Origin: Mesoflavibacter sp.
GTDB taxonomy: Bacteria; Pseudomonadota; Alphaproteobacteria; UBA8366; Aestuariispiraceae
Direction: 5' to 3'
Assembly: GCA_017792345.1 (NCBI GenBank)
Contig: CP051228.1
Location: 1,984,001 to 2,048,000, forward strand
Length of the DNA: 64,000 nt
Below are positions 25,172 through 33,371 of the stretch, piece after piece (the first letter of the stretch is position 1; each line of letters opens with the position of its first letter). A program made the translations under genes and the position numbers. The notes under the pieces are model-generated. The model had not been told where the DNA came from. It did no database searches and saw only the letters and a program-made list of their open reading frames with translations.

Positions 25172-27955
25172 ATGCCCGATACCGCGTTGAAAACCGTCAC
25201 TTTCCAACTCGACGGCCGCGACGTGACCGCCTATGGCGACGAAAGCATCTGGCAGGTTGCCCAGCGTGCGGGCGTCGAGATCCCGCATCTGTGCTGGCAG
25301 CCGGAACCGGGCTATCGCGCCGACGGCAATTGCCGCGCCTGCATGGTGGAGATCGAGGGCGAGCGTACCCTGGCGGCGTCCTGCATCCGCAAACCCAGCG
25401 AAGGCATGGTGGTCAAATCCGCGTCGGCGCGGGCCAAGGCGTCGCGGGACATGGTTTTCGAACTGCTGCTGGCGGACCAGCCGGAACGCGAAGAGGCCCA
25501 TGAGACCGACAGCAAGTTCTGGACCTGGATCGACCGGATGGATGTCGAAACGTCGCGCTTCCCGCGCCGTGCGACCCCCGCAACCGATGCCAGCCACCCG
25601 GCGATGCGGGTCAATCTGGACGCCTGCATCCACTGCAATCTGTGCGTCCGCGCCTGCCGCGAAGTGCAGGTCAACGACGTCATCGGCATGGCCTATCGCG
25701 GTCATGGCGCCAAGATCGTCTTCGATTTCGACGACCCGATGGGCGAGAGCACCTGCGTCGCCTGCGGCGAATGCGTTCAGGCCTGCCCGACCGGCGCGCT
25801 GATGCCGGCGACCAAGGTCGACGACAATCAGGTCTATCTGGGCAAGGCCGACAAGGTCGTCGACAGCGTCTGTCCGTTCTGCGGCGTCGGCTGTCAGACC
25901 GAAATCCATGTGAAGGACAACAAGATTGTCGAGGTCCGGGGCAAGAACGGGCCGGCCAACGAACAGCGGCTCTGTGTGAAGGGCCGGTTCGGCATGGATT
26001 ACGCCAACCATCCGGCCCGCCTGACCAAGCCGCTGATCCGCAAGGAGGGTGTCGGCAAGGCCTGGGACATGGAAATCGATCCGGCCAACCCGTTGACCCA
26101 TTTCCGCGAGGCGACCTGGGAAGAGGCGCTGGAGGTCGCGATCAAGGGCCTGAAGAAGGTCCGCGACGATAAAGGCGGCAAGGCGCTGGCCGGGTTCGGT
26201 TCCGCCAAGGGTTCGAACGAGGAAGCCTATCTGTTCCAGAAGCTGGTCCGCACCGGCTTCGGCACCAACAATGTCGATCACTGTACCCGCCTCTGCCATG
26301 CCTCGTCCGTCGCGGCGCTGATGGAAGGCGTGAATTCAGGGGCCGTGACCGCGCCCTTCACGGCGGCCAAGGACGCCGACTGCATGATCGTCATCGGCGC
26401 GCGCCCGGCCCAGAATCACCCGGTGGCGGCGACCTTCCTGAAACAGGCGGCGAAGCGCGGCGCGAAACTGATCATCATGGATCCGCGCGGCCAGAACCTG
26501 GCGCGCTATGCCTGGAAGCATCTGCAGTTCACGCCGGGCCGCGACGTCCCGCTGCTGAACGCGATGATCCACACGATCATCGAGGAAGGCCTGGTCGACG
26601 AGCAGTTCGTTCAGGCCCGCGTCGACAATTACGAGGCGGTGAAGGAAAACGCGAAACGCTTCTCGCCGGAGGAAATGGCCCCGGTCTGCGGTATCGACGC
26701 CGAGACGATCCGCGAGGTCGCCCGCACCTATGCCCGGTCCGAAAAGTCGATCATTTTCTGGGGCATGGGCGTGTCGCAGCATGTTCACGGCACCGACAAT
26801 TCGCGCTGTCTGATCACGCTGGCGGCGATTACCGGCCAGGTCGGCCGTCCCGGCACCGGCCTGCATCCGCTGCGCGGCCAGAACAACGTCCAGGGCGCGT
26901 CCGATGCCGGCCTGATCCCGATGGTCTTCCCGGATTACAAGTCCGTCGAGGCGGAGGAAATCCGCACGATGTACGAGAATTTCTGGGGCACCAAGCTGGA
27001 CCCGAACCGGGGCCTGACGGTGGTCGAAATCGTCCATGCCATCCTGGAGGACGAGATCACCGGCATGTATATCATGGGCGAAAACCCGGCCATGTCGGAC
27101 CCGGACGCGAAACATGCCCGCGAGGCGCTGGCCAAGCTGGAGCATCTGGTTGTCCAGGACATCTTCCTGACCGAGACCTGCTATCACGCCGATGTGGTTT
27201 TCCCGGCCTCCGCCAAGGCCGAGAAATGGGGCACGTTCACCAATACGAACCGCCAGGTGCAGCTTGCCCGCCCGGCCCTGACCCCGCCCGGCGAGGCGCG
27301 CCAGGATTGGGAATTGATCCAGCAGATCGCGCGCGGCCTGGGCCTCGACTGGAATTACCAGCACCCGAAGGACGTCTTCGCCGAAATGGGCGAAATCATG
27401 CAGTCGCTGAACGGCATTACCTGGGAGCGTTTGGAGAACCAGAACGCCGTCACCTATCCTTGCGACGACGAGACCCATCCCGGCCACGAGATCATCTTCG
27501 CCGAACGCTTCCCGACCGCATCGGGCCGGGTGAAGGTCGTGCCGACCGATCTGGTTCCGCCGGCGGAATTGCCGGATGACGACTATCCGATGGTCCTGAC
27601 CACCGGGCGGCTGCTGGAACATTGGCATACCGGCGCCATGACCCGCCGAGCGACGGTCCTGGATACGCTGGAGCCGGAGGCGGTCGCCCATCTGCATCCG
27701 CGCTGGCTGGCACGCAACGGCGTGAAGCCCGGCGATTATGTCGAGGTCTATACCCGCCGCGGCGCCGTGAAGGTCAAGGCTCGGGCCGACCGGGACGTGA
27801 CCGAGGATATGGTCTTCATCCCCTTCTGCTTCGCCGAGGGCCCGGCCAACATGCTGACCAATCCACAGCTCGACCCGTTCGGGAAAATCCCCGAATTCAA
27901 GTTCTGCGCGGCCAAGGTCACCCGCATCGAGCAGCAGGTGGAAGCGGCGGAATAG
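25172..27955 (+). CDS. Formate dehydrogenase, molybdenum catalytic alpha subunit (FdsA/FdhF type)
   Basis: This cytoplasmic molybdoenzyme of about 927 residues oxidises formate to CO2 (or the reverse). In order: an N-terminal 2Fe-2S domain (PHLCWQPEPGYRADGNCRAC, then a later Cys), two 4Fe-4S motifs (CIHCNLCVRACREVQ, CVACGECVQACP), a 4Fe-4S of the catalytic core (CPFCGVGC ... CVKGRFG), the active-site cysteine in VDHCTRLCHASSVAAL, and a C-terminal molybdopterin-binding domain (TTGRLLEHWHTGAMTRRA). The catalytic residue is Cys, not Sec. SD AGAGGACC precedes the ATG. No FdsB/FdsG diaphorase or FdhD sulfurase gene is adjacent, so its electron partner is unknown. No signal peptide is seen. Confidence 0.93.
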   Translation: MPDTALKTVTFQLDGRDVTAYGDESIWQVAQRAGVEIPHLCWQPEPGYRADGNCRACMVEIEGERTLAASCIRKPSEGMVVKSASARAKASRDMVFELLLADQPEREEAHETDSKFWTWIDRMDVETSRFPRRATPATDASHPAMRVNLDACIHCNLCVRACREVQVNDVIGMAYRGHGAKIVFDFDDPMGESTCVACGECVQACPTGALMPATKVDDNQVYLGKADKVVDSVCPFCGVGCQTEIHVKDNKIVEVRGKNGPANEQRLCVKGRFGMDYANHPARLTKPLIRKEGVGKAWDMEIDPANPLTHFREATWEEALEVAIKGLKKVRDDKGGKALAGFGSAKGSNEEAYLFQKLVRTGFGTNNVDHCTRLCHASSVAALMEGVNSGAVTAPFTAAKDADCMIVIGARPAQNHPVAATFLKQAAKRGAKLIIMDPRGQNLARYAWKHLQFTPGRDVPLLNAMIHTIIEEGLVDEQFVQARVDNYEAVKENAKRFSPEEMAPVCGIDAETIREVARTYARSEKSIIFWGMGVSQHVHGTDNSRCLITLAAITGQVGRPGTGLHPLRGQNNVQGASDAGLIPMVFPDYKSVEAEEIRTMYENFWGTKLDPNRGLTVVEIVHAILEDEITGMYIMGENPAMSDPDAKHAREALAKLEHLVVQDIFLTETCYHADVVFPASAKAEKWGTFTNTNRQVQLARPALTPPGEARQDWELIQQIARGLGLDWNYQHPKDVFAEMGEIMQSLNGITWERLENQNAVTYPCDDETHPGHEIIFAERFPTASGRVKVVPTDLVPPAELPDDDYPMVLTTGRLLEHWHTGAMTRRATVLDTLEPEAVAHLHPRWLARNGVKPGDYVEVYTRRGAVKVKARADRDVTEDMVFIPFCFAEGPANMLTNPQLDPFGKIPEFKFCAAKVTRIEQQVEAAE

Positions 27956-28263
27956 GCGTTACTCGCCGTTCCCCCCGTCGCCGCCGCCCCTCCGGTACCG
28001 GCGTTTCTGGGGGAGTGATAACTGTCCGTGCCATTGTTGTAGTGATGGTGGAAGTTCGGCATGGGCCCGACATAGGCGCCGATCAGGGCGACGCTACCGA
28101 ACGTGCCGAGCAAGAATGCGGCTCCCAAAGCCAGGAGGCCCGGGAAGGGTAGTGGCATGTCCGGTGCGGACAGCCCCAATGGCACCGCAATAGCGATCCC
28201 GACGATTCCGAATATCTTGGCATTTTGCCGGAAGCTGCGCTTGGAATGCCTATGACCTGTCAC
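27748..28263 (-). CDS. Small membrane protein, 3' half antisense to formate dehydrogenase gene
   Basis: A GTG start with a good Shine-Dalgarno (GAGGGAG nine bases upstream) opens a 171-residue frame. The first 80 residues look like a protein: a basic start, two hydrophobic segments (IFGIVGIAIAVPLGLSAP and LLALGAAFLLGTFGSVALIGAYVG) and a FHHHYNNG motif. The last half lies antisense within the formate dehydrogenase gene and looks like low-complexity shadow sequence. Either the protein truly ends over its neighbour, or an original stop was lost. The family is not recognised. Confidence 0.4.
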   Translation of the reverse strand: MTGHRHSKRSFRQNAKIFGIVGIAIAVPLGLSAPDMPLPFPGLLALGAAFLLGTFGSVALIGAYVGPMPNFHHHYNNGTDSYHSPRNAGTGGAAATGGTASNAYSAASTCCSMRVTLAAQNLNSGIFPNGSSCGLVSMLAGPSAKQKGMKTISSVTSRSARALTFTAPRRV

Positions 28264-28295
28264 GATGGGCCGCTCCCTCTACCGATCACAGCAGC

Positions 28296-28970
28296 TTAAA
28301 CCAAAGCGGTTTCCGGTTGAACCGCCAGCGTGTCCTTCACGATCGCGGTGATTCCGGCCAGGAAAGCGCGGTAATTGTCGACCTTGCTGATCGACCCCAG
28401 GCCCATGCTCGTGCGCGCGGCGCGCAGGGCGTCGTTGGTGCCCGACCCGTATTCGCCGTCGATCGTCAGGTTCTTGTCGAAGAAGGCGTTCAGGATTTCC
28501 TGATAGAAATACGTGACCGATTTGGACTCGCGGAATGCGATGGGCCGGCCGAGGTCGATATGCAGATGGTCCTGGTGGGCGGTGTTGTAGTTGTAGCCCA
28601 GCACGGTGCCGAAATGGCGCAGGCAGCAGGCCTGGATGCCGAGATAGAGCACCTTGTCCTGGCGCTGTTCGCTGGTCAGGAATCGGCGGTGCTGCCACAG
28701 GATGCCGTCCAGATCGAAGGCCTTGCCCGCGCCGTGCTGGCCCGGCTTGTCGACATAGGCCCCGGCGCTCAGGATCGCCACCGGCGCGCCGAAACGCGGC
28801 GGGGCCAAGGCGAAAACCTCCTGAAACAGCGCGTCCAGCGCCGCCTCGGTCGCCGGCGTCGCATAGAACCGCCGCGGCACGCCCAGGCTGCCATAGTCCG
28901 CCACCGGCGGACGGTCATAATGCACCGGCACGCCGCACAGGCGCTCAAAATAATGGGATGGGGCTGGCAT
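28296..28970 (-). CDS. M15/extensin-like peptidase with peptidoglycan-binding-like tail
   Basis: This 224-residue protein has the zinc-ligand pattern of the M15/extensin-like C-terminal superfamily: GQHGAGKAFDLDGI (H-x6-D) around residue 79 and QDHLHIDLG near residue 132. The C-terminal 60 residues resemble a peptidoglycan-binding repeat (LTIDGEYGSGTNDALRAA). Such proteins cleave or bind peptide crosslinks in murein. I see no signal peptide, which is odd for a wall enzyme and would suit either a non-classical export route or a phage-like endolysin origin. Confidence 0.7.
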   Translation of the reverse strand: MPAPSHYFERLCGVPVHYDRPPVADYGSLGVPRRFYATPATEAALDALFQEVFALAPPRFGAPVAILSAGAYVDKPGQHGAGKAFDLDGILWQHRRFLTSEQRQDKVLYLGIQACCLRHFGTVLGYNYNTAHQDHLHIDLGRPIAFRESKSVTYFYQEILNAFFDKNLTIDGEYGSGTNDALRAARTSMGLGSISKVDNYRAFLAGITAIVKDTLAVQPETALV

Positions 28971-29121
28971 TGCGCTCTACTCCTTTTTGAATACGGCCTC
29001 GTTGCATTCTGTCAACGCGCCGCTGTTTTGGATCGAGAGTTGTTGTAGTTTACAACCAAAAGCGTTGAATTTCGTCTAAAAATGCGATTAGTTTTAAGAA
29101 TACGCGTTGGGGGGGAACCCA

Positions 29122-29988
29122 ATGGCTGAAGAAACGACAGATAAACCTTCTGGCGAATCGCAGAGTGATCCGCCTGACAACGGTGACGCTGTTTCGGGCG
29201 CACCGGAGCCGGGGCGTAACGCCGCCAAGGCCGACGCAGCCACGAAAAAACCACAGAAAACTAAAACCAAAGAGGCAAGGGGCGCGTCCACCGGACCCGC
29301 TGCGTCGGACGCGCCCGAGACACCGAAACAGAACCGGTCAACTGCGCCTTCCCAACTGGTTGGAAAGTCCGCCGGCGGTCCGTTTGTGGGTGAAACCATG
29401 GATGGCTTATTGGAACCGGACCGCAGCTATTGGGCGGAGAATGACCCCCAAAACATGGCGGATCACATTGATCTGCATTGCGAAATATTCAACTCATATC
29501 TCGAGTACTATAAGAAGCGCGCGGATGCCGCGCTTCGAACGTCAGCTAAGAGAAAGCAACAGTATCGCTGGTGGAAGGGGGCGATCATCATTCTCACTGG
29601 ATCCCTCGCCATTCAGAACATCCTAGTCGCGAATGGCGGCGGGGTTGAAATTCCATTTGTCAGCTTTGATTCCGCAATTGTCGAAGGGGCGGTCGTCGCC
29701 GCGATCCTGTCCGCCATTATTGGCATAGTCGTAAATTTCGATTCCTTCTTCGCCTTCGCAGATGTCGCCGAGACAAACAGGTCGATCCGAGAGCTCTATC
29801 TGGACGCCCACCGGGAGTATGAAACGCGTTGGGTCGTCTATGTTGAATCCTACGGTTGCAGCCCGGAGGCCTGTCTGAACGCCACGCGGCTGCTGCGTGC
29901 GATCCAAGACCGAGATCTGTCGCTTCGCAATGAGGAGCGGCAGTTGTCCCGCATTCGCGATTCGCAAGACAGCGAAGCTGCGACATGA
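29122..29988 (+). CDS. SLATT-like two-transmembrane protein
   Basis: This 288-residue protein is not closely recognised. Residues 1-95 are disordered, rich in Lys, Pro, Ser and acidic residues. A helix follows (YLEYYKKRADAAL, about 126-138), then two membrane helices (about 153-170 and 186-206) and a long amphipathic C-terminal helical region (ETNRSIRELYLDAHREYETRW). The helix-TM-TM-helix plan and the Y..RA / E..Y pattern resemble SLATT/DUF4231 domains, predicted membrane effectors in bacterial conflict systems. GGGGGG precedes the ATG. The stop overlaps the next start as ATGA. Base composition is visibly lower in GC than flanking genes, suggesting transfer. Confidence 0.75.
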   Translation: MAEETTDKPSGESQSDPPDNGDAVSGAPEPGRNAAKADAATKKPQKTKTKEARGASTGPAASDAPETPKQNRSTAPSQLVGKSAGGPFVGETMDGLLEPDRSYWAENDPQNMADHIDLHCEIFNSYLEYYKKRADAALRTSAKRKQQYRWWKGAIIILTGSLAIQNILVANGGGVEIPFVSFDSAIVEGAVVAAILSAIIGIVVNFDSFFAFADVAETNRSIRELYLDAHREYETRWVVYVESYGCSPEACLNATRLLRAIQDRDLSLRNEERQLSRIRDSQDSEAAT

Positions 29989-30200
29989 ATGGTGCCGGTC
30001 AGGACGTCTCAATGCACAGTCTCAACACCGCAGATACAATGGATTCTACGGACGACGCCCGGCTCACGAGCGGCAGCGCGAGATACTCGAACGTAATCAA
30101 TCCGATTGAGGCCCGAAAGTCTGGCAAGTTGCGGGAGAACAAGGCGCTTCGACGGGTTCCGTTCATCGTGCTCGATCGCGGTCAGATCGAAGTGTATTAG
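29985..30200 (+). CDS. Small unknown protein between SLATT-like and ATPase genes
   Basis: This 71-residue frame starts within the stop of the SLATT-like gene (ATGA overlap) and ends eight bases before the ATPase start. Its own stop region (TATTAGGAGCC) holds the Shine-Dalgarno of the ATPase. The protein has a polar, flexible N-terminus and a basic C-terminal part (RKSGKLRENKALRR) followed by a short hydrophobic strand (VPFIVLDRGQIEVY). No family is recognised. Gene coupling on both sides is the main evidence that it is real; it may be an adaptor or regulator of its neighbours. Confidence 0.6.
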   Translation: MNGAGQDVSMHSLNTADTMDSTDDARLTSGSARYSNVINPIEARKSGKLRENKALRRVPFIVLDRGQIEVY

Positions 30201-30208
30201 GAGCCGGG

Positions 30209-31744
30209 ATGGCACAGACCAAGAAAGATGATCCAGACAAAAGGGCTTCGTCCAACGAAGAAGACACGGATCATGGGCAATCGCAACGGTCGGGCGATGA
30301 CGTACAGCAACAGAAGCCCGAGATACTCGCGGTTGTCAGCGGCAAGGGCGGAGCCGGGAAGAGTATTATCGCCGGCTCCCTCGCCTATGCGCTTATCCGG
30401 GCGGGTCATAAGGTTCTGCTGATCGACGCGGATCTGGGGACGGACGGTCTATCGCATTTGATGCTGGGGCAACATGGTCCGCGATTGGTCGATGCCGCGG
30501 ACGAGACCAACTGTTTCGCCTGGTATGTTGGCAACTACACGCCCGGCCTGGCCAAGAAGCTGAAGCCGATCCACATCCCGAGAGATACCGGAAAATTTGA
30601 TTTGGGCGTGACCCTGGACGGCATTCTGAGCACGAAGCTGCTGTTCGGACGCGTCATGAATTCCGACATGACGATGGAGGATTACCAACGGAAATCGGCG
30701 CCGGCGATCACACAGAAAAACTTCCAGGACTGTATCGATGAACTGTTCGCCACACTGAAGGCTAAGGGGGACTATGATTATGTCATTGTCGATACGCGCG
30801 GTGGTTTCGCGTATCAAAGCGCCGATGTCTGCGCCTATGCCGATGGATTTATCCTGGTTTCGGAACCGGATATCACATCGCTGTATCAAGACGTAAGGTT
30901 GCTGGATCTAGTGAACTCCACAGCGATTGCGGCGAATCGTCAACCGGTGGTGCGATCCGTGATACTGAACAAGTCAACGAGTATTGGTGGCAAACCTTTG
31001 GAACCCACCGGTCAGAATTTCGGTTTGAAGGTGGAAGATCTGGAAAGCACGATGCGGCTGGAATTCTCGCGATTCATGGAGGATGTGCCGCTGGATTACA
31101 TTTTTCCGGTTCCACTCGACATGAATGTCGTCAAGTCTTACAGGCGCGCCAGTACGCCGTTTCGGTTGGCGCCCTGGTGCGATTTTACGGCTTTTCTCTT
31201 AGATGCGTTCACCGGAATCGTCATTAGTCAGATGCAGATTTGGGATGCGTCCAAATCCAAGGGTTGGACCGCGTTCGTCAAGGAAGTCGAAGATGCGCGG
31301 TCGGCACGCAAGGAACAGCAGGAACTGGAGCAGCAGTCTGAGGACGAGTTCAAATCCGAACTCAATCGACGCATCCTGGAGAGCGATAGCCTGAAACGAG
31401 ATCTGGAGAGTTGCCAGCGCGAGAAGTCAAACCTTGCTGAATCGGTCAAGTCGATCCGAACCGACAAGAAGGCGTTGGAGAAAGAGCTTCGCAACGGCCA
31501 CAAGCAGCATAGCCGCGAATTGGGCAAACTAAGTCAGGAAAACAATGGCCTGCATCTCCGAAATCTCGAGCTCACCAAGGAAATCGAATCCATAAAATCC
31601 GAGCACGCATATCGAAGCCGAATTGTCGGGTTCTATCGAAACGCCTGGAATGCAACGCTGATATTGGCCTTCACATTGCTGCTATACCTGCAATACAAGG
31701 TCGACCTGTGGGACGTGATGACCCGGCTAGTAAACTTCAACTAA
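30209..31744 (+). CDS. MinD/ParA-type ATPase with coiled coil and C-terminal membrane anchor
   Basis: This 511-residue protein starts with a charged disordered tail (1-36), then a SIMIBI-class ATPase: deviant Walker A GKGGAGKS at 45-52, LIDADLG near 71-77 and Walker B VIVDTRGG at 192-199. From about residue 350 to 470 there is a long coiled coil rich in Glu, Lys, Arg and Gln, and the protein ends in one transmembrane helix (ATLILAFTLLLYLQY, about 481-495) with a short tail. Membrane tethering by a C-terminal helix is unlike MinD's amphipathic helix or plasmid ParA. Strong SD AGGAG. It forms an operon with the two preceding genes and is convergent with pyruvate kinase, 12 bases away. Confidence 0.85.
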   Translation: MAQTKKDDPDKRASSNEEDTDHGQSQRSGDDVQQQKPEILAVVSGKGGAGKSIIAGSLAYALIRAGHKVLLIDADLGTDGLSHLMLGQHGPRLVDAADETNCFAWYVGNYTPGLAKKLKPIHIPRDTGKFDLGVTLDGILSTKLLFGRVMNSDMTMEDYQRKSAPAITQKNFQDCIDELFATLKAKGDYDYVIVDTRGGFAYQSADVCAYADGFILVSEPDITSLYQDVRLLDLVNSTAIAANRQPVVRSVILNKSTSIGGKPLEPTGQNFGLKVEDLESTMRLEFSRFMEDVPLDYIFPVPLDMNVVKSYRRASTPFRLAPWCDFTAFLLDAFTGIVISQMQIWDASKSKGWTAFVKEVEDARSARKEQQELEQQSEDEFKSELNRRILESDSLKRDLESCQREKSNLAESVKSIRTDKKALEKELRNGHKQHSRELGKLSQENNGLHLRNLELTKEIESIKSEHAYRSRIVGFYRNAWNATLILAFTLLLYLQYKVDLWDVMTRLVNFN

Positions 31745-31756
31745 CGTTGGATGGCC

Positions 31757-33190
31757 TCAACTTGTCTCCGACGCGCCGCCGATGCGGGCGATGCGCAGCA
31801 GGTTGGTCTTGCCGGGGGTGCTGAAGGGCACGCCGGCGGTGATGACGATACGGTCGCCCTCATTGCCGAACCCGTCGATCTTGGCCTGGTGGGTCGCGGT
31901 GGCGGACATGTCATCCAGGTCCTGGGCATCGGGCACGCGGGCCGGATGGACGCCCCAGACCAGGGCCAGGCGGCGGGCGGTGTCGTCGCGCGGGGTCAGG
32001 CCCAGGATCGGCGCGGGCGGCCGTTCGCGGGCAACGCGCAGGGTGGTCGAACCCGATGTCGTATAGGTCGCGATGGCGTTCACCGCCAGGGTCGTCGCCA
32101 TCTGCGCGGCGGCGGTGGCGACGGCGTCGGCGGTGGTCGGCTCCGGCTTCTGGCGCTGCGCCTCCAGGCCCTTGCGATAGACCGGGTCCTTCTCGACCCG
32201 CTCGATGATGCGGTTCATCATCGCCACGGCCTCTTCGGCATAATCCCCGACGGCGGTTTCGGCCGACAGCATGACCGCGTCGGCGCCGGAATAGACGGCG
32301 GTCGCGACGTCGGAGGCCTCGGCGCGGGTCGGCACCGGGCGCTCGACCATGGAATCCAGCATCTGGGTCGCCACGACGACCGGCTTCCCGGCCAGACGGC
32401 AGGCCTCGATGATGCGGCGCTGCTGCACCGGCACGTCTTCCGGCGGCATTTCCACGCCCAGATCGCCACGTGCGACCATCAGCGCGTCGGCGGCGGCGAC
32501 GATCTCGTCCAGCTTATCGATCGCGGCGGGCTTTTCCAGCTTGGCCAGAATCCCGGCCTTGCCCTGGATCAGGGCGCGTGCCTCCTCGATATCCTCCGGT
32601 CGCTGCACGAAGCTCAGCGCGACCCAGTCGACGCCCAGGGTCAGCCCGTATGCCAGATCGGCCCGGTCCTTCTCGGTCAGCGGCGACAGCGGCAGCACCA
32701 CGCCCGGAACGTTGACGCCCTTGCGTTCGGACAACGGCCCGCCGACCGCGACGCGGCAATCGGCCGATTTCGCGTCGCAGCGTTCCACCGTCAGGCGGAT
32801 ACGGCCATCGTCCAGCAGCAGGTCCGCGCCGGGTTCCAGGGCCTGGAAAATCTCCGGATGGGGCAGGGTGACACGGTCGGAATCCCCTTCGGCCTCGTCC
32901 AGGTCCAGCCGGAAGGCGGCGCCTTCCCGCAGCTCGATCGGACCGCCCTTGAACGTGCCGATGCGCAGTTTGGGGCCCTGCAGATCCATCATAACGGCGA
33001 TCGGGCGGGCGCTGCTGCGCTCCAGCTCGCGGATCGCGTCCAGGCGGGCCTTATGCTCCGAATGGGCGCCATGGCTGAAATTCAGCCGGAAGACATCGGC
33101 GCCAGCGTGGAACAGGGTCGCGATGGATTTCGCATCGCCGGTGCCGGGACCCAGGGTGGCGACGATTTTGGTACGGTGTTGACGGCGCAT
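31757..33190 (-). CDS. pyk: Pyruvate kinase
   Basis: This 477-residue glycolytic enzyme converts phosphoenolpyruvate and ADP to pyruvate and ATP. Landmarks: RRQHRTKIVATLGPG at the start, RLNFSHG with the catalytic arginine, the lysine of GILAKLEKPAAI, the metal site in LMVARGDLGVEMP, and KPVVVATQMLDSM. The C-terminal allosteric domain is complete. I use the ATG at 33190 with AAGGAG 11 bases upstream; the frame remains open 38 codons upstream, but those residues do not match the family. Confidence 0.96.
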   Translation of the reverse strand: MRRQHRTKIVATLGPGTGDAKSIATLFHAGADVFRLNFSHGAHSEHKARLDAIRELERSSARPIAVMMDLQGPKLRIGTFKGGPIELREGAAFRLDLDEAEGDSDRVTLPHPEIFQALEPGADLLLDDGRIRLTVERCDAKSADCRVAVGGPLSERKGVNVPGVVLPLSPLTEKDRADLAYGLTLGVDWVALSFVQRPEDIEEARALIQGKAGILAKLEKPAAIDKLDEIVAAADALMVARGDLGVEMPPEDVPVQQRRIIEACRLAGKPVVVATQMLDSMVERPVPTRAEASDVATAVYSGADAVMLSAETAVGDYAEEAVAMMNRIIERVEKDPVYRKGLEAQRQKPEPTTADAVATAAAQMATTLAVNAIATYTTSGSTTLRVARERPPAPILGLTPRDDTARRLALVWGVHPARVPDAQDLDDMSATATHQAKIDGFGNEGDRIVITAGVPFSTPGKTNLLRIARIGGASETS

Positions 33191-33371
33191 ATCGGCGCGG
33201 ACTCCTTGGCAATGAAACAGTCGACCCGGGGCCAGAGTCATACCGCAGCGCACGATAATCAAGCGTAACGATGATTGCTTGAAAAATCCCTCCCGGCGCG
33301 GCACATCAGGGAAAGCATTTCCATTCTGCGGAAAAATAAAAGTTCAGCCAAAACCGAAAGAGCGGCCGGGT

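Noticed and set aside
25172-27955. Selenocysteine formate dehydrogenase
   Set aside because: The catalytic position is a cysteine codon (HCTRLCH) and no in-frame TGA or SECIS-like hairpin is seen.
30209-31744. Plasmid or chromosome partition ParA
   Set aside because: There is no ParB or parS-like partner; the coiled coil and C-terminal TM helix do not fit ParA.
31751-33268. Long plus-strand frame (505 codons) opposite pyk
   Set aside because: Antisense shadow of pyruvate kinase with repetitive Gly/Asp/Arg composition.
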